From: NORP309 sp964352735
Lineage (GTDB): Bacteria > Pseudomonadota > Gammaproteobacteria > Xanthomonadales > Marinicellaceae
Direction: 5' to 3'
Assembly (NCBI GenBank): GCA_964352735.1
Contig: CAYGTC010000001.1
Location: 1 to 64,000 of the forward strand
DNA length: 64,000 bases
Made by a program: the position numbers and the translations under genes. The notes beneath the pieces were generated by a model that searched no databases, was not told the DNA's origin, and saw only the letters and a program-made list of their open reading frames with translations. Below are positions 33,657 through 41,980 of the stretch, piece after piece. Every line of letters starts with the position of its first letter. Within the stretch, counting starts at the first letter, position 1.

Positions 33657-34265
33657 ATGTTAAAAAAAATCGCAGTGATTATTATTTTAAATACTTGTAT
33701 GTCAGTACAAGCAGAACAAAAAATTTCATATGATTATCTAGAAACAGGGTATAAATATATTGATTTTAAAAACAATGAAAATTCAGGTCTGTATTTTATG
33801 GGCGCATTCAGTATAAACAAATCGTTATATGTCGGCGGTTACTATGAGTATCTTGATTTGGACTCACTCGATTCTGATAAATACGGTTTGTTTCTGGGTT
33901 TTCATAAAAAGATGTCTGAAAGAACAGATTTTTACTCAGAGTTTAATGCAGGCAGAGGCAATTTAAGTTCAAATTATACCCGTACTATTATGATAAATGA
34001 AGAACCGATAATCATCAATGGTACCAGACGCCAAGACAGCACAACTTTCGGATTAGACTTCGGTACAAGAACAGCTTTCACTGAGAAATTTGAATTAATC
34101 AGCAGACTAGGATATACGCATAATGAAAGCTTCAACAATGGTTTTTTTAAGGCTGGGGTAAAAGGCTTATTTAAACTCACCAACCACAGCAGTATCGCCA
34201 CAGGTATTGAAAACGTTGACGGTGATCACTTTGGCGCAAGCATAGGTTACAGGTACTCTTTTTAA
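33657..34265 (+). CDS. outer-membrane beta-barrel protein, paralogue 2
   Basis: A 202-residue exported protein (signal peptide ending at VQAEQ, residue 20) preceded by TAGGAG 5 nt before the ATG. It is clearly paralogous to 32236-32859: both have SDRTDFY/SERTDFY, a strand with DIGTRTAYTKNIELISKIGY/DFGTRTAFTEKFELISRLGY, GFFKxGVKGLFKxxxHS and the terminal SIGYRYS(L/F). The terminal Phe suits barrel assembly. Duplicated, then separated by repeat elements. Role unknown. Confidence 0.78.
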   Translation: MLKKIAVIIILNTCMSVQAEQKISYDYLETGYKYIDFKNNENSGLYFMGAFSINKSLYVGGYYEYLDLDSLDSDKYGLFLGFHKKMSERTDFYSEFNAGRGNLSSNYTRTIMINEEPIIINGTRRQDSTTFGLDFGTRTAFTEKFELISRLGYTHNESFNNGFFKAGVKGLFKLTNHSSIATGIENVDGDHFGASIGYRYSF

Positions 34266-34280
34266 TTTATATTGATTGTA

Positions 34281-34318
34281 AAAACACAAAGAAATTCATC
34301 AACTTTCTTTGTGTTTTA
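34281..34318. terminator. bidirectional terminator between barrel gene 2 and sufS
   Basis: Stem AAAACACAAAGAAA / TTTCTTTGTGTTTT (14 bp), 15 nt after the barrel stop. Its A/T-rich ends allow it to work in both directions, so it may also end the suf operon, whose last stop is about 100 nt away. Confidence 0.85.
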
Positions 34319-34420
34319 ATAATGTGTCAATGAAGACCAGCAGAAGATTTTTTGTGATTGATGTATACCATTAGACCAAGTCAGAACAACAGTTTTATAA
34401 GCACTTCATTTGCTCATTGA

Positions 34421-35623
34421 TCAAACAAACATCTCTCTGGCTTTTTCTAAGCTATCAATAAAATAATCAATTTCATCTTTAGTATTATAAAAAGCAAAAG
34501 AAGCACGAGCCGTGGCAGGCAAATTAAAATGTTTGATGGCAGGCATCGTACAGTGATGACCCGTACGAATGGCAACACCATAGTGATCCAAGATGGTACC
34601 CAAATCATGGGGATGTACGCCTTCTAGAGTAAATGATACAACGGAAACTTTATTTTTTGCTGTGCCAATGATACGAAGACCTTCGACCTGTAACATCTTA
34701 TCAGTAGCATAATCTAGTAATTCATTATCGGCTTCGTGTATATTTTCAATACCAATATTAAGCAAATAATCCGCTGCTGCACCCAAGCCAATGGCACCGG
34801 CAATATTGGGTGTACCTGCTTCAAATTTTGCAGGAACTGCATTGTATACAGTTTTCTCGAAACTGACATAACTGATCATTTCACCACCACCATGGTATGG
34901 GGGCATGGCTTCTAAGTGCTCCATTTTTCCATACAACACGCCGATACCTGTAGGGCCATACATTTTATGTCCAGATACGGTATAAAAATCACAATCAATG
35001 TCTTGCACATCCACTTTAATATGCGGCATCGCTTGTGCTCCATCCAACAATACAGGAACGCCTCTTGCATGGGCGATTTTAGTCAGTGATTTAACTGGAT
35101 TGATGGTACCTAAGGAATTGGATGCATGTACCACTGCCAACATTTTTGTTTTATCGTTGATCATGCCATCCAAAGCATCTATGATCAACTCCCCATTATC
35201 ATCAAATGGCAAAACTTTTAATTCAGCACCCACTTGTTCACATAGGATCTGCCAAGGCACGATATTTGAGTGATGCTCCATTTCTGAAACAATGATCTCA
35301 TCGCCGGATGTGATGCGAGATCGCACAAATGTTTGTGCCACCAAATTGATGCCTTCAGTTGAACCACGAGTAAAAATGATGTTTTTTTCACTGGGGGCAT
35401 TCATTAATTTTGCCATCGATAGACGAGCAGCTTCAAAAAGATCAGTGGCCTCCCCACTCAAAGAATGCACACCACGGTGTACATTGGCATTGGTTTTATT
35501 GTAATAGCCATTGACTGCATCAATAACAGGCTGTGGCCGTTGAGCAGTAGCTGCATTGTCAAGGTAAACCAAAGGTTTATTATGTACCTTGACTTCAAGG
35601 CATGGAAAATCTGATCTGTTCAT
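34421..35623 (-). CDS. sufS: cysteine desulfurase SufS
   Basis: PLP enzyme that takes sulfur from cysteine for Fe-S cluster assembly. The Schiff-base Lys is in VSGHKMYGPTGIGVLYG and the persulfide Cys in RTGHHCTMPAIKHF. HASNSLGTINPV and DGAQAMPHI give the cofactor site. 400 residues is normal for SufS (class II desulfurase). It ends the suf operon, 25 nt after sufD. The partner SufE or SufU is not in the window, so the sulfur acceptor must be elsewhere. Confidence 0.95.
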   Translation of the reverse strand: MNRSDFPCLEVKVHNKPLVYLDNAATAQRPQPVIDAVNGYYNKTNANVHRGVHSLSGEATDLFEAARLSMAKLMNAPSEKNIIFTRGSTEGINLVAQTFVRSRITSGDEIIVSEMEHHSNIVPWQILCEQVGAELKVLPFDDNGELIIDALDGMINDKTKMLAVVHASNSLGTINPVKSLTKIAHARGVPVLLDGAQAMPHIKVDVQDIDCDFYTVSGHKMYGPTGIGVLYGKMEHLEAMPPYHGGGEMISYVSFEKTVYNAVPAKFEAGTPNIAGAIGLGAAADYLLNIGIENIHEADNELLDYATDKMLQVEGLRIIGTAKNKVSVVSFTLEGVHPHDLGTILDHYGVAIRTGHHCTMPAIKHFNLPATARASFAFYNTKDEIDYFIDSLEKAREMFV

Positions 35624-35648
35624 GAATTTGTATTTTTAGTTGGTGCGT

Positions 35649-36794
35649 TTATAACTCGATTAAATTTAAAAAATCCTCAGAAGCAAAAATATTTGCTTCT
35701 TGCAAGAATGATTCAATGAGCATCAGTTTGGCTTGTTCAATTGGTATGCCACGCGAGCGCAAATAATCCAGTGACAACTGATCTAACTCACCTATGGTTG
35801 AGCCATGCGCGGCTATAACATCATCGGTATTGATTTCCAATTCTGGTCGAGATGAAATTTTTGCTTGTTCTGAGAGCAAGATATTTTTTAAACTCTGCGA
35901 AACGTCACTGCCATCGGCAGCTACATTAACAAAAGCTTTGGCATTAACAACAATATGACTTTTTTCCGCTGCCAATGATCTTTTGATCACTTCGCTTTTA
36001 CAAGCAGCGGCAATATGGTTGGTATTGATGTGTTCAGCCACATGACAAGACTCATGGCAAACATTCACAGAGGCCGCTTTAAAGTCAGCACCCACACCAT
36101 TAAAATCTATGTCTTGAATGGTATGAGCAAGCGCTGCATTATTGTTGACTGCACTTTGTCGGATGCTCACATTTTCTGCGCAATTAATTTTATTGTAATG
36201 AAGCAATGCTGCCGACTTAGCCAAGTGTTTGTGTGATTGTAACTTGATTTTTGCATTATTGGCAGCATTGATGATTGCAACATGATTGATCCTACAATCA
36301 TAATCATAACTTTCTGTTAGGTCTAATTGTGCATTTTCACCTATATTGATCACTGTACGGATGTTTTGCCAAGCATCAGTAACTTGCTGGTATTGTATAT
36401 GCAGCTTCAACCGTCCATTGTCAGGAATACTTAATTCAAATCCCGCATTGAGCATAGCCATGTTAAGATCGATGAAAACACGGTCGGTGTCAGTATCAAG
36501 ATCATGCCAATTAGTTTCTTTGATATCTTTGTAATTTAACATTCCAGTATTTTCTGCAATATCACTTTTAATGGTGAAAACGAAGTGCTCGTCACTCTCA
36601 GCAATATCAGAAACCTGTGGTAACTTTTGCAATTTTTTTACATCTGTATATTTCCACAGTTCAGATTTGCGTGTAGGCACACCATATTCTTGAAAGCGAC
36701 TCAAAGCTTGTTGGCGTTTATGCTGTATCCAAACAGGTTCATCCAGTTTATTGGTTAACTGAGTAAATAATTGATTGATTGGAAGATTAAACAT
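35649..36794 (-). CDS. sufD: Fe-S cluster assembly scaffold protein SufD
   Basis: Forms the SufBC2D scaffold. The conserved C-terminal end, LEINTDDVIAAHGSTIGELDQLSLDYLRSRGIP, carries the His typical of SufD at the SufB interface. N-terminal part is weakly conserved, as usual. I start it at the ATG that overlaps the sufC stop (TAATG, 36794); a start 15 nt upstream is possible. 381 residues then, against about 420 in E. coli. Middle gene of sufB-C-D-S. Confidence 0.92.
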   Translation of the reverse strand: MFNLPINQLFTQLTNKLDEPVWIQHKRQQALSRFQEYGVPTRKSELWKYTDVKKLQKLPQVSDIAESDEHFVFTIKSDIAENTGMLNYKDIKETNWHDLDTDTDRVFIDLNMAMLNAGFELSIPDNGRLKLHIQYQQVTDAWQNIRTVINIGENAQLDLTESYDYDCRINHVAIINAANNAKIKLQSHKHLAKSAALLHYNKINCAENVSIRQSAVNNNAALAHTIQDIDFNGVGADFKAASVNVCHESCHVAEHINTNHIAAACKSEVIKRSLAAEKSHIVVNAKAFVNVAADGSDVSQSLKNILLSEQAKISSRPELEINTDDVIAAHGSTIGELDQLSLDYLRSRGIPIEQAKLMLIESFLQEANIFASEDFLNLIEL

Positions 36795-37534
36795 TATTGA
36801 TTCAACCATCCATAGCCAGATTTTTCTAACTCGAGTGCCAAAGATTTGTCACCGCTTTTAACAATTTTCCCATCAGCCAATACATGAACAAAATCTGGTA
36901 CAATATAATCCAATAGGCGTTGATAATGGGTAATGACGATGAAAGATCTGTCTTCGCTTCTTAATTGATTAACACCATCTGCAACAATTTTAAGTGCATC
37001 GATATCTAATCCAGAATCAGTCTCATCGAGGATGGCCAATTTAGGTTCCAATATACTCATTTGGAAAATTTCATTGCGTTTTTTTTCACCACCAGAAAAA
37101 CCTTCATTCACAGGCCTACGTAACAAATCATCACGCATGTTCATGGCTGCTATTTTTTGTTTGACCAGTTTTAAAAAATCAGAAGAATTCATTTCTGGCT
37201 GGCCACGGTATTTCAACTGAGCGTTCAGGGCAGCACGCAAAAAATACATGTTGTTAACGCCAGGTATTTCAACTGGGTATTGAAAAGCCAAAAAGACCCC
37301 TTCAGCGGCCCTTTCTTCAATAGCCAGATCCAGCAAATCTTTGCCTTCAAATTCAACTTCACCTTCAGTAACTTCAACTTTTTCAAGACCAGCCAGAACA
37401 TTTCCTAAGGTAGACTTCCCTGCTCCATTGGGACCCATTATGGCATGAACTTCACCAGGCTTAACATCCAAATCCAAGCCTTTCAATATTTTATTATCGC
37501 CAACCTGGGCATGTATATTATTAACTTTTAACAT
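36794..37534 (-). CDS. sufC: Fe-S assembly ATPase SufC
   Basis: ABC-type ATPase of the SufBC2D complex. Walker A IMGPNGAGKSTLGN, signature FSGGEKKRNE, Walker B LAILDETDSGLD and the switch His in IVITHYQRLLDYI are intact. 246 residues is normal. It is 85 nt after sufB and overlaps the sufD start by the shared A of TAATG. Confidence 0.96.
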   Translation of the reverse strand: MLKVNNIHAQVGDNKILKGLDLDVKPGEVHAIMGPNGAGKSTLGNVLAGLEKVEVTEGEVEFEGKDLLDLAIEERAAEGVFLAFQYPVEIPGVNNMYFLRAALNAQLKYRGQPEMNSSDFLKLVKQKIAAMNMRDDLLRRPVNEGFSGGEKKRNEIFQMSILEPKLAILDETDSGLDIDALKIVADGVNQLRSEDRSFIVITHYQRLLDYIVPDFVHVLADGKIVKSGDKSLALELEKSGYGWLNQ

Positions 37535-37619
37535 ATTTTTACTTCTTCATATGATGGCTTTGCAATAAACCACAATGTAATTATTTATCCAAGATGTACC
37601 AAAAGATTTCAGTACAAAA

Positions 37620-39098
37620 TTATCCGACAGCGCCTTCAAGAGAAATATCCAGTAAAGCTTTGGCTTCAACGGCAAATTCCATGGGCAACTCTTTAAAAAC
37701 TTCCTTACAAAAACCATCGACTATCATCGAAGTTGCATCTTCTTCACTGATGCCTCTTTGTGTACAGTAGAATAGCTGATCTTCAGATATTTTCGAAGTG
37801 GTGGCTTCATGTTCAAGTTGCGCAGTCGGGTTGGCACATTCAATGTAAGGAAAAGTATGAGCACCACAATTTTTACCAATCAATAATGAATCGCATTGTG
37901 TATGATTTCTTGCACCTTCTGCTTTCTTTGCAATGCGGACCAAACCTCTGTAAGTGTTGTGACTTTTTCCTGCTGATATGCCTTTAGAAATAATGGTACT
38001 TTTGGTATTTTTACCCAAATGTATCATCTTTGTGCCCGTATCAGCCTGTTGATGATTATTGGTTAATGCTACAGAATAAAATTCACCGCGAGAGTTGTCT
38101 CCACGCAACACACAACTCGGGTATTTCCAAGTGATTGCTGAGCCAGTTTCAACTTGAGTCCATGAAACTTTAGAATTTATACCATTACAAGCGGCCCTTT
38201 TGGTTACGAAATTAAATATGCCGCCTTTGCCTTCTTCATCCCCTGGATACCAATTTTGCACTGTAGAATATTTGATTTTCGCATGATCCAGGACAAATAA
38301 CTCAACCACAGCTGCATGCAATTGATTTTCATCACGCATTGGCGCAGTGCATCCTTCAAGGTAGCTGACTTCAGCGCCTTCATCGGCAATGATTAAGGTT
38401 CTCTCAAATTGACCAGTATTCATCTCATTGATTCTAAAATAGGTCGACAATTCCATTGGACATTTGGTATTTTTAGGGATATAGACAAATGACCCATCAC
38501 TGAACACAGCAGAATTGAGTGCCGCAAAGAAATTATCACTGGCTGGCACCACTTTGCCAAGGTATTCTTTAACCAATTCAGGGTAATCATGAACCGCTTC
38601 TGAGAATGAACAAAATATAACACCAGCTTTCTTAAGCTCCTTTTTAAATGTAGTGGTTACTGACACTGAATCAAAAACCACATCAACAGCTACTTGTGGT
38701 TTCTTAACACCAGCGAATATTTCCTGTTCATGTAAAGGAACCCCCAGCTTTTTGTAGGTTTCCAGTAATTTCGGATCAACATCTGCCAAACTTTCCGGGG
38801 CATTTTCATCGCTTTTTGGTGAAGAAAAGTAAGAAATATCATTGAAGTCTATTGCTGGAACCTTTAACTTTGCCCAATCAGGTTGTTCCATGTTCAACCA
38901 TATTTTATAAGCTTTTAAACGCCAATCTAACAGCCATTGTGGTTCCTGTTTTTTTGCAGAAATAGCACGTATCACCTCTTCATTGAGGCCAGGAGGAAAA
39001 GTATCAGACTCAATATCAGTGACAAAGCCATCTTTATAGCTTTGACTCACGCGTCTGTGGACTTCTTCATTTTCTTGTTTCTTTAATTGTTCAGCCAT
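37620..39098 (-). CDS. sufB: Fe-S cluster assembly scaffold protein SufB
   Basis: Main scaffold on which the cluster forms with SufC and SufD. I start at MAEQLKKQENEEVHRR (39098) since the 14 upstream codons of the longer frame lie inside the regulator gene. 492 residues is normal. Conserved blocks: FSSPKSDENAPESL, YIPKNTKCPMELSTYFRINE, SYLEGCTAP, KRAACNGINSKVSWTQVETGSAITWKYPS and QLEHEATTSKISEDQLFYCTQRG. The RNCDSLLIG-equivalent HTQCDSLLIGKNCGAHTFPYIE is intact. The start overlaps the regulator by 8 nt, so translation is coupled. Confidence 0.96.
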   Translation of the reverse strand: MAEQLKKQENEEVHRRVSQSYKDGFVTDIESDTFPPGLNEEVIRAISAKKQEPQWLLDWRLKAYKIWLNMEQPDWAKLKVPAIDFNDISYFSSPKSDENAPESLADVDPKLLETYKKLGVPLHEQEIFAGVKKPQVAVDVVFDSVSVTTTFKKELKKAGVIFCSFSEAVHDYPELVKEYLGKVVPASDNFFAALNSAVFSDGSFVYIPKNTKCPMELSTYFRINEMNTGQFERTLIIADEGAEVSYLEGCTAPMRDENQLHAAVVELFVLDHAKIKYSTVQNWYPGDEEGKGGIFNFVTKRAACNGINSKVSWTQVETGSAITWKYPSCVLRGDNSRGEFYSVALTNNHQQADTGTKMIHLGKNTKSTIISKGISAGKSHNTYRGLVRIAKKAEGARNHTQCDSLLIGKNCGAHTFPYIECANPTAQLEHEATTSKISEDQLFYCTQRGISEEDATSMIVDGFCKEVFKELPMEFAVEAKALLDISLEGAVG

Positions 39099-39537
39099 AA
39101 TCTTTAACCATAATGGGCACATCAACTTTAGATGTACCACTGAGTTCTGCCATACGTTTTATCGTCATACGAGATAAAACCTGTTTAATTTCATCATTCA
39201 CTATTTGCCAGCCTGATTTTGTATCACACGCCTGTTGCTGAGCACAAATGCTATCACTTTTAGAACATTCTGTGATGGCAGTAGAACCCTCAATGGCAAT
39301 AATCACATCATAGAGAGTGATGAGCTCTGAAGTGCTTGCCATTTTATATCCTCCATATGCGCCTCTGACAGAAGTCAGAATTTTTGCTTTCACCAATAAC
39401 TTTAATATTTTACTGGCAGTAGGCATCTCAACATTTATCGCTTTTGCAATGGCATCGGTTGATTGTAAACCTTCAATACCTTGCAAATATAAAACCACAG
39501 ATGTGGCATAATCGGTTAAACGTGAAATTTTCAACAT
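39091..39537 (-). CDS. sufR: Rrf2-family regulator of the SUF operon
   Basis: A 148-residue DNA-binding protein of the Rrf2/IscR family (SUF system Fe-S assembly regulator type, starting MLKISRLTDYATSVVLYL). The winged helix is residues 1-70, with ASKILKLLVKAKILTSVRGAYGGY as the recognition-wing segment. Three cysteines (TECSKSDSICAQQQACDT, spacing C-x6-C-x5-C) match the cluster-binding set of Rrf2 regulators. First gene of the suf operon, so it is probably autoregulatory. No SD precedes the ATG and the likely -10 box lies 6 nt before it. Confidence 0.92.
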   Translation of the reverse strand: MLKISRLTDYATSVVLYLQGIEGLQSTDAIAKAINVEMPTASKILKLLVKAKILTSVRGAYGGYKMASTSELITLYDVIIAIEGSTAITECSKSDSICAQQQACDTKSGWQIVNDEIKQVLSRMTIKRMAELSGTSKVDVPIMVKDYG

Positions 39538-39543
39538 GCGCGC

Positions 39544-39573
39544 ATTATACTTGATACTGTACCATTTTAGTAC
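39544..39573 (-). promoter_or_regulatory. suf operon promoter and candidate Rrf2 operator
   Basis: On the minus strand a perfect -10 box TATAAT (39549-39544) is followed by 6 nt and then the sufR ATG, so transcription would start at or next to the A of the start codon (leaderless mRNA). Upstream lies the near-palindrome GTACTAAAATGGTAC (39573-39559), where a -35 box would sit and which resembles the A/T-rich core of Rrf2/IscR sites. Likely the operator for SufR control. Confidence 0.55.
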
Positions 39574-39653
39574 GATTTATTATGTGATTGTGAGATTTTA
39601 AGTTCTAATTCACCAAAGATATAAATAATGATCCTATAAAACCTCAGTATAAC

Positions 39654-39840
39654 TAGCCCAAATATTTAGTCATTAAATGAATTTTAAGATAAAAATGGCA
39701 AATGAAAAAATAGAGAATGCTTGTCAAATTGGGGCAGAAACTAAGTTATAATGTGCTATTAATCTTGTTTCTAACAATGAGTTGATGAATTTATTTGTTT
39801 TTACTCGTCACTGAACTCATGCTGGGGTCTGCTCATATGA
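39654..39840 (-). repeat. MITE terminus fused to dispersed repeat B, copy 2
   Basis: Begins TAGCCCAAATATTT, the MITE terminus, followed by TTAAATGAATTTTAAGATAA and AAAAATGGCAAATGAAAAAA, which align with the reverse complement of the right ends of copies 24775 and 33026. It then runs into ATAGAGAATGC, AATTGGGGCAGAAACTAAG, TTCTAACAATGAGTTGATG and TACTCGTCACTGAACTCATG, the same blocks as 33420-33630. So repeat B may be an interior part of a larger member of the MITE family. It is degenerate and has no gene. The rest of this 587-nt gap, to 40065, shows nothing further. Confidence 0.5.
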
Positions 39841-40065
39841 TTACTATAAATATGAGTATACCTGTCAAGCATCAGACACAAAACTACCATGGCCTTTAAA
39901 ACCGCTGAGTTTTTCAAAACAATCTTAAAATGCAAGCATTACTTAGCCCATTGACAGTTCATGCTTTAGCTTGTGAATATTTTATGTAAGGGTTGTGAAA
40001 TGACACAATTCGATGTAACAGAGTGACTAATATAAATATGATTCAGAAATAGAACAATAAATAAT

Positions 40066-40109
40066 TTTGTGTATCTACTTATTGAGTTGTGATTAAGTAG
40101 ATACACAAA
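40066..40109 (-). terminator. terminator of the diheme protein gene
   Basis: A perfect 15-bp stem TTTGTGTATCTACTT / AAGTAGATACACAAA with a 14-nt loop, 15 nt past the stop of the minus-strand gene. The tail (AATTATTT) is only moderately U-rich. Confidence 0.75.
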
Positions 40110-40124
40110 CAGCATTTTATAAAT

Positions 40125-41621
40125 TTAGAAGTCTCTAAATGATGAAACTTTACCGTCTAAATTCCCTCCACAACAATAATCAATTTTCACATCATCGTCT
40201 TCAATAAAATCCTCATCATCCTCTGGTTCAAAAGAACCAATAACTTTGTAACCAAAACTTCTCTTTATGGTTATAGTCACATAGTCATCTGATGTACTAC
40301 CGCTTGAATCATCAAATAATTTATACCTATCACCAGCAGTCATATTGATCAACTCTGCTGAACGTGCTTCATCGTTTTCACATGATAAATTGTCATTTTT
40401 AAAATTTATATGGCCCACAGGCGACTCTAAATTAATGGTACAAACCTCGTCTTGAGTAGCATTATTGCCCTCATGAAGTACAATTTGTTTAGGCACTCCG
40501 GAACAAAGGATATCAATTTCAGCAAGTAAATTTGGACCACCTGAAGGCATGGTATTTCCAATGGCCTGTCTTAATACACTATTACAATACCTAGGAACTT
40601 CCTCAAGAATTGGGAACCTTCTAGCAGTTCCTTGGTTATGACAACCAGCACACACTTGTGCAGAACCAAGATTTTCTAACTTCGTCCCAGGACCTGGATT
40701 CTGTGGCCAATCAGGGTGAACCTCTGGTGCATGCCAGTTGTCAGTTGATGTATCAAAAGATGTAGGCAATAAATTAGTATTAGGATGAATGACAAAGGCA
40801 TTTTCACCGGCATGACAGTCTGAACATACACCTCCATCGCCCCCAAACAACTCTTCGCCCTTAGCAAATTCAGCATTAATATCAACTATAGAATTAGGAT
40901 CGACTATGAAGCCCATACCATTACTCTGATTATCCCAAAAACATGATCTGCCATTTTTTTCCTGACAAATGACTCCAAATAACCGTATTCCCTGATTATT
41001 ACTTCTTGGTAATGCAACACATAATCCATCAGAACTGTTATTATTCACATAAACTTTAGTTGTAAAGTTATTACTGATAAATGGAGCATTTAAAACACCA
41101 ATTTCTTCATAATCAGTTGGCCAAATACCAGGGCTATCGCAATTACTTCTTGTTTCAATTGGCGGATCAGGTAATGGCAGCAATGCAATCAATTCTTCGG
41201 AAATCATAAAACCAGGCTGATCTTTGATAATTCTCTCCAATAAATTGGTTTTACCCATCAGGGAACCTGCATCATCTAATTCTATGACCTTTACCAACCA
41301 TTTCAGTAAAGTAACTTGAATGATTTGATCTTCAAATATATGCCAAACAGGTCTAACTTCATATTTTTCTCTCTCTAACATGTAATCATTAATTTGCCGC
41401 TCATCAAGTAAATTTGATAAAGAACTCTGATAATAGGCAATACTGTCATTGACAAACTCTCTTGTCACTTCAATTTCTCGGCCAGAGGAGTTGAACATTG
41501 CACCATGCCCTATATAAGCAATGGGTTCATCTATCAATAGATTGTGTCCTTGGGCAAATGAACCCAATGAGTAAAGTAAAATACATATAAAAAACATATT
41601 AAGGGATAATCTTTTTTTCAT
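40125..41621 (-). CDS. secreted protein with two CxxCH haem-binding motifs
   Basis: A 498-residue exported protein, signal peptide ending at SFAQG. I start at MKKRLSLN, two codons into the longer frame. Two c-type haem sites are present in the middle: VCSDCHAGE (about residue 266-270) and VCAGCHNQG (about 324-328). Between them is a Pro/His-rich linker. After the second, the chain is acidic and ends in a Cys-rich tail (IDYCCGG). A CPG-type haem-attachment system would mature it in the periplasm. I do not recognise a named family; it might be a cytochrome-like electron carrier or a sensor. It stands alone with its own terminator. Confidence 0.7.
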   Translation of the reverse strand: MKKRLSLNMFFICILLYSLGSFAQGHNLLIDEPIAYIGHGAMFNSSGREIEVTREFVNDSIAYYQSSLSNLLDERQINDYMLEREKYEVRPVWHIFEDQIIQVTLLKWLVKVIELDDAGSLMGKTNLLERIIKDQPGFMISEELIALLPLPDPPIETRSNCDSPGIWPTDYEEIGVLNAPFISNNFTTKVYVNNNSSDGLCVALPRSNNQGIRLFGVICQEKNGRSCFWDNQSNGMGFIVDPNSIVDINAEFAKGEELFGGDGGVCSDCHAGENAFVIHPNTNLLPTSFDTSTDNWHAPEVHPDWPQNPGPGTKLENLGSAQVCAGCHNQGTARRFPILEEVPRYCNSVLRQAIGNTMPSGGPNLLAEIDILCSGVPKQIVLHEGNNATQDEVCTINLESPVGHINFKNDNLSCENDEARSAELINMTAGDRYKLFDDSSGSTSDDYVTITIKRSFGYKVIGSFEPEDDEDFIEDDDVKIDYCCGGNLDGKVSSFRDF

Positions 41622-41980
41622 GGGCACCTCGTTGTATAAATAAAATTATGGATCATTATTAGCATACAAAATAAACATTACATATTGTATAAATACGTAC
41701 AACATTTTATAAAATAATATGGTTACAGAGGTTTCACGCAGTGTTAAACCCACATTTAGGGACAATCGGTGCTGATTTAACATCAAAATCTTTAGTGATA
41801 TGAGATTTTTTCTATGACTCAATTAAATTTGCAGATGATCAATCAAACCTTGTCATCAAAAAACTGGATGCTAAAATCAAATCACCAGTTAAATTGTGTG
41901 CATAAAAGGCTATTCTTACCATTATCAATTCATGTTATGATATATAAATATACATGACTTGTTTTGGAGTCGATACGATC
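41622..41980. promoter_or_regulatory. divergent intergenic region, diheme gene / TPR kinase
   Basis: 359 AT-rich bases holding the promoters of the divergent genes. A weak AAAATCT...AGATTTT hairpin (41785-41811) with a T-run is possible as a short attenuator. No clear operator or repeat is seen. Confidence 0.3.

Noticed and set aside
41785..41811. Short hairpin with a T-run before the TPR kinase
   Set aside because: The stem has only 7 A/T-rich pairs; too weak to call a terminator.
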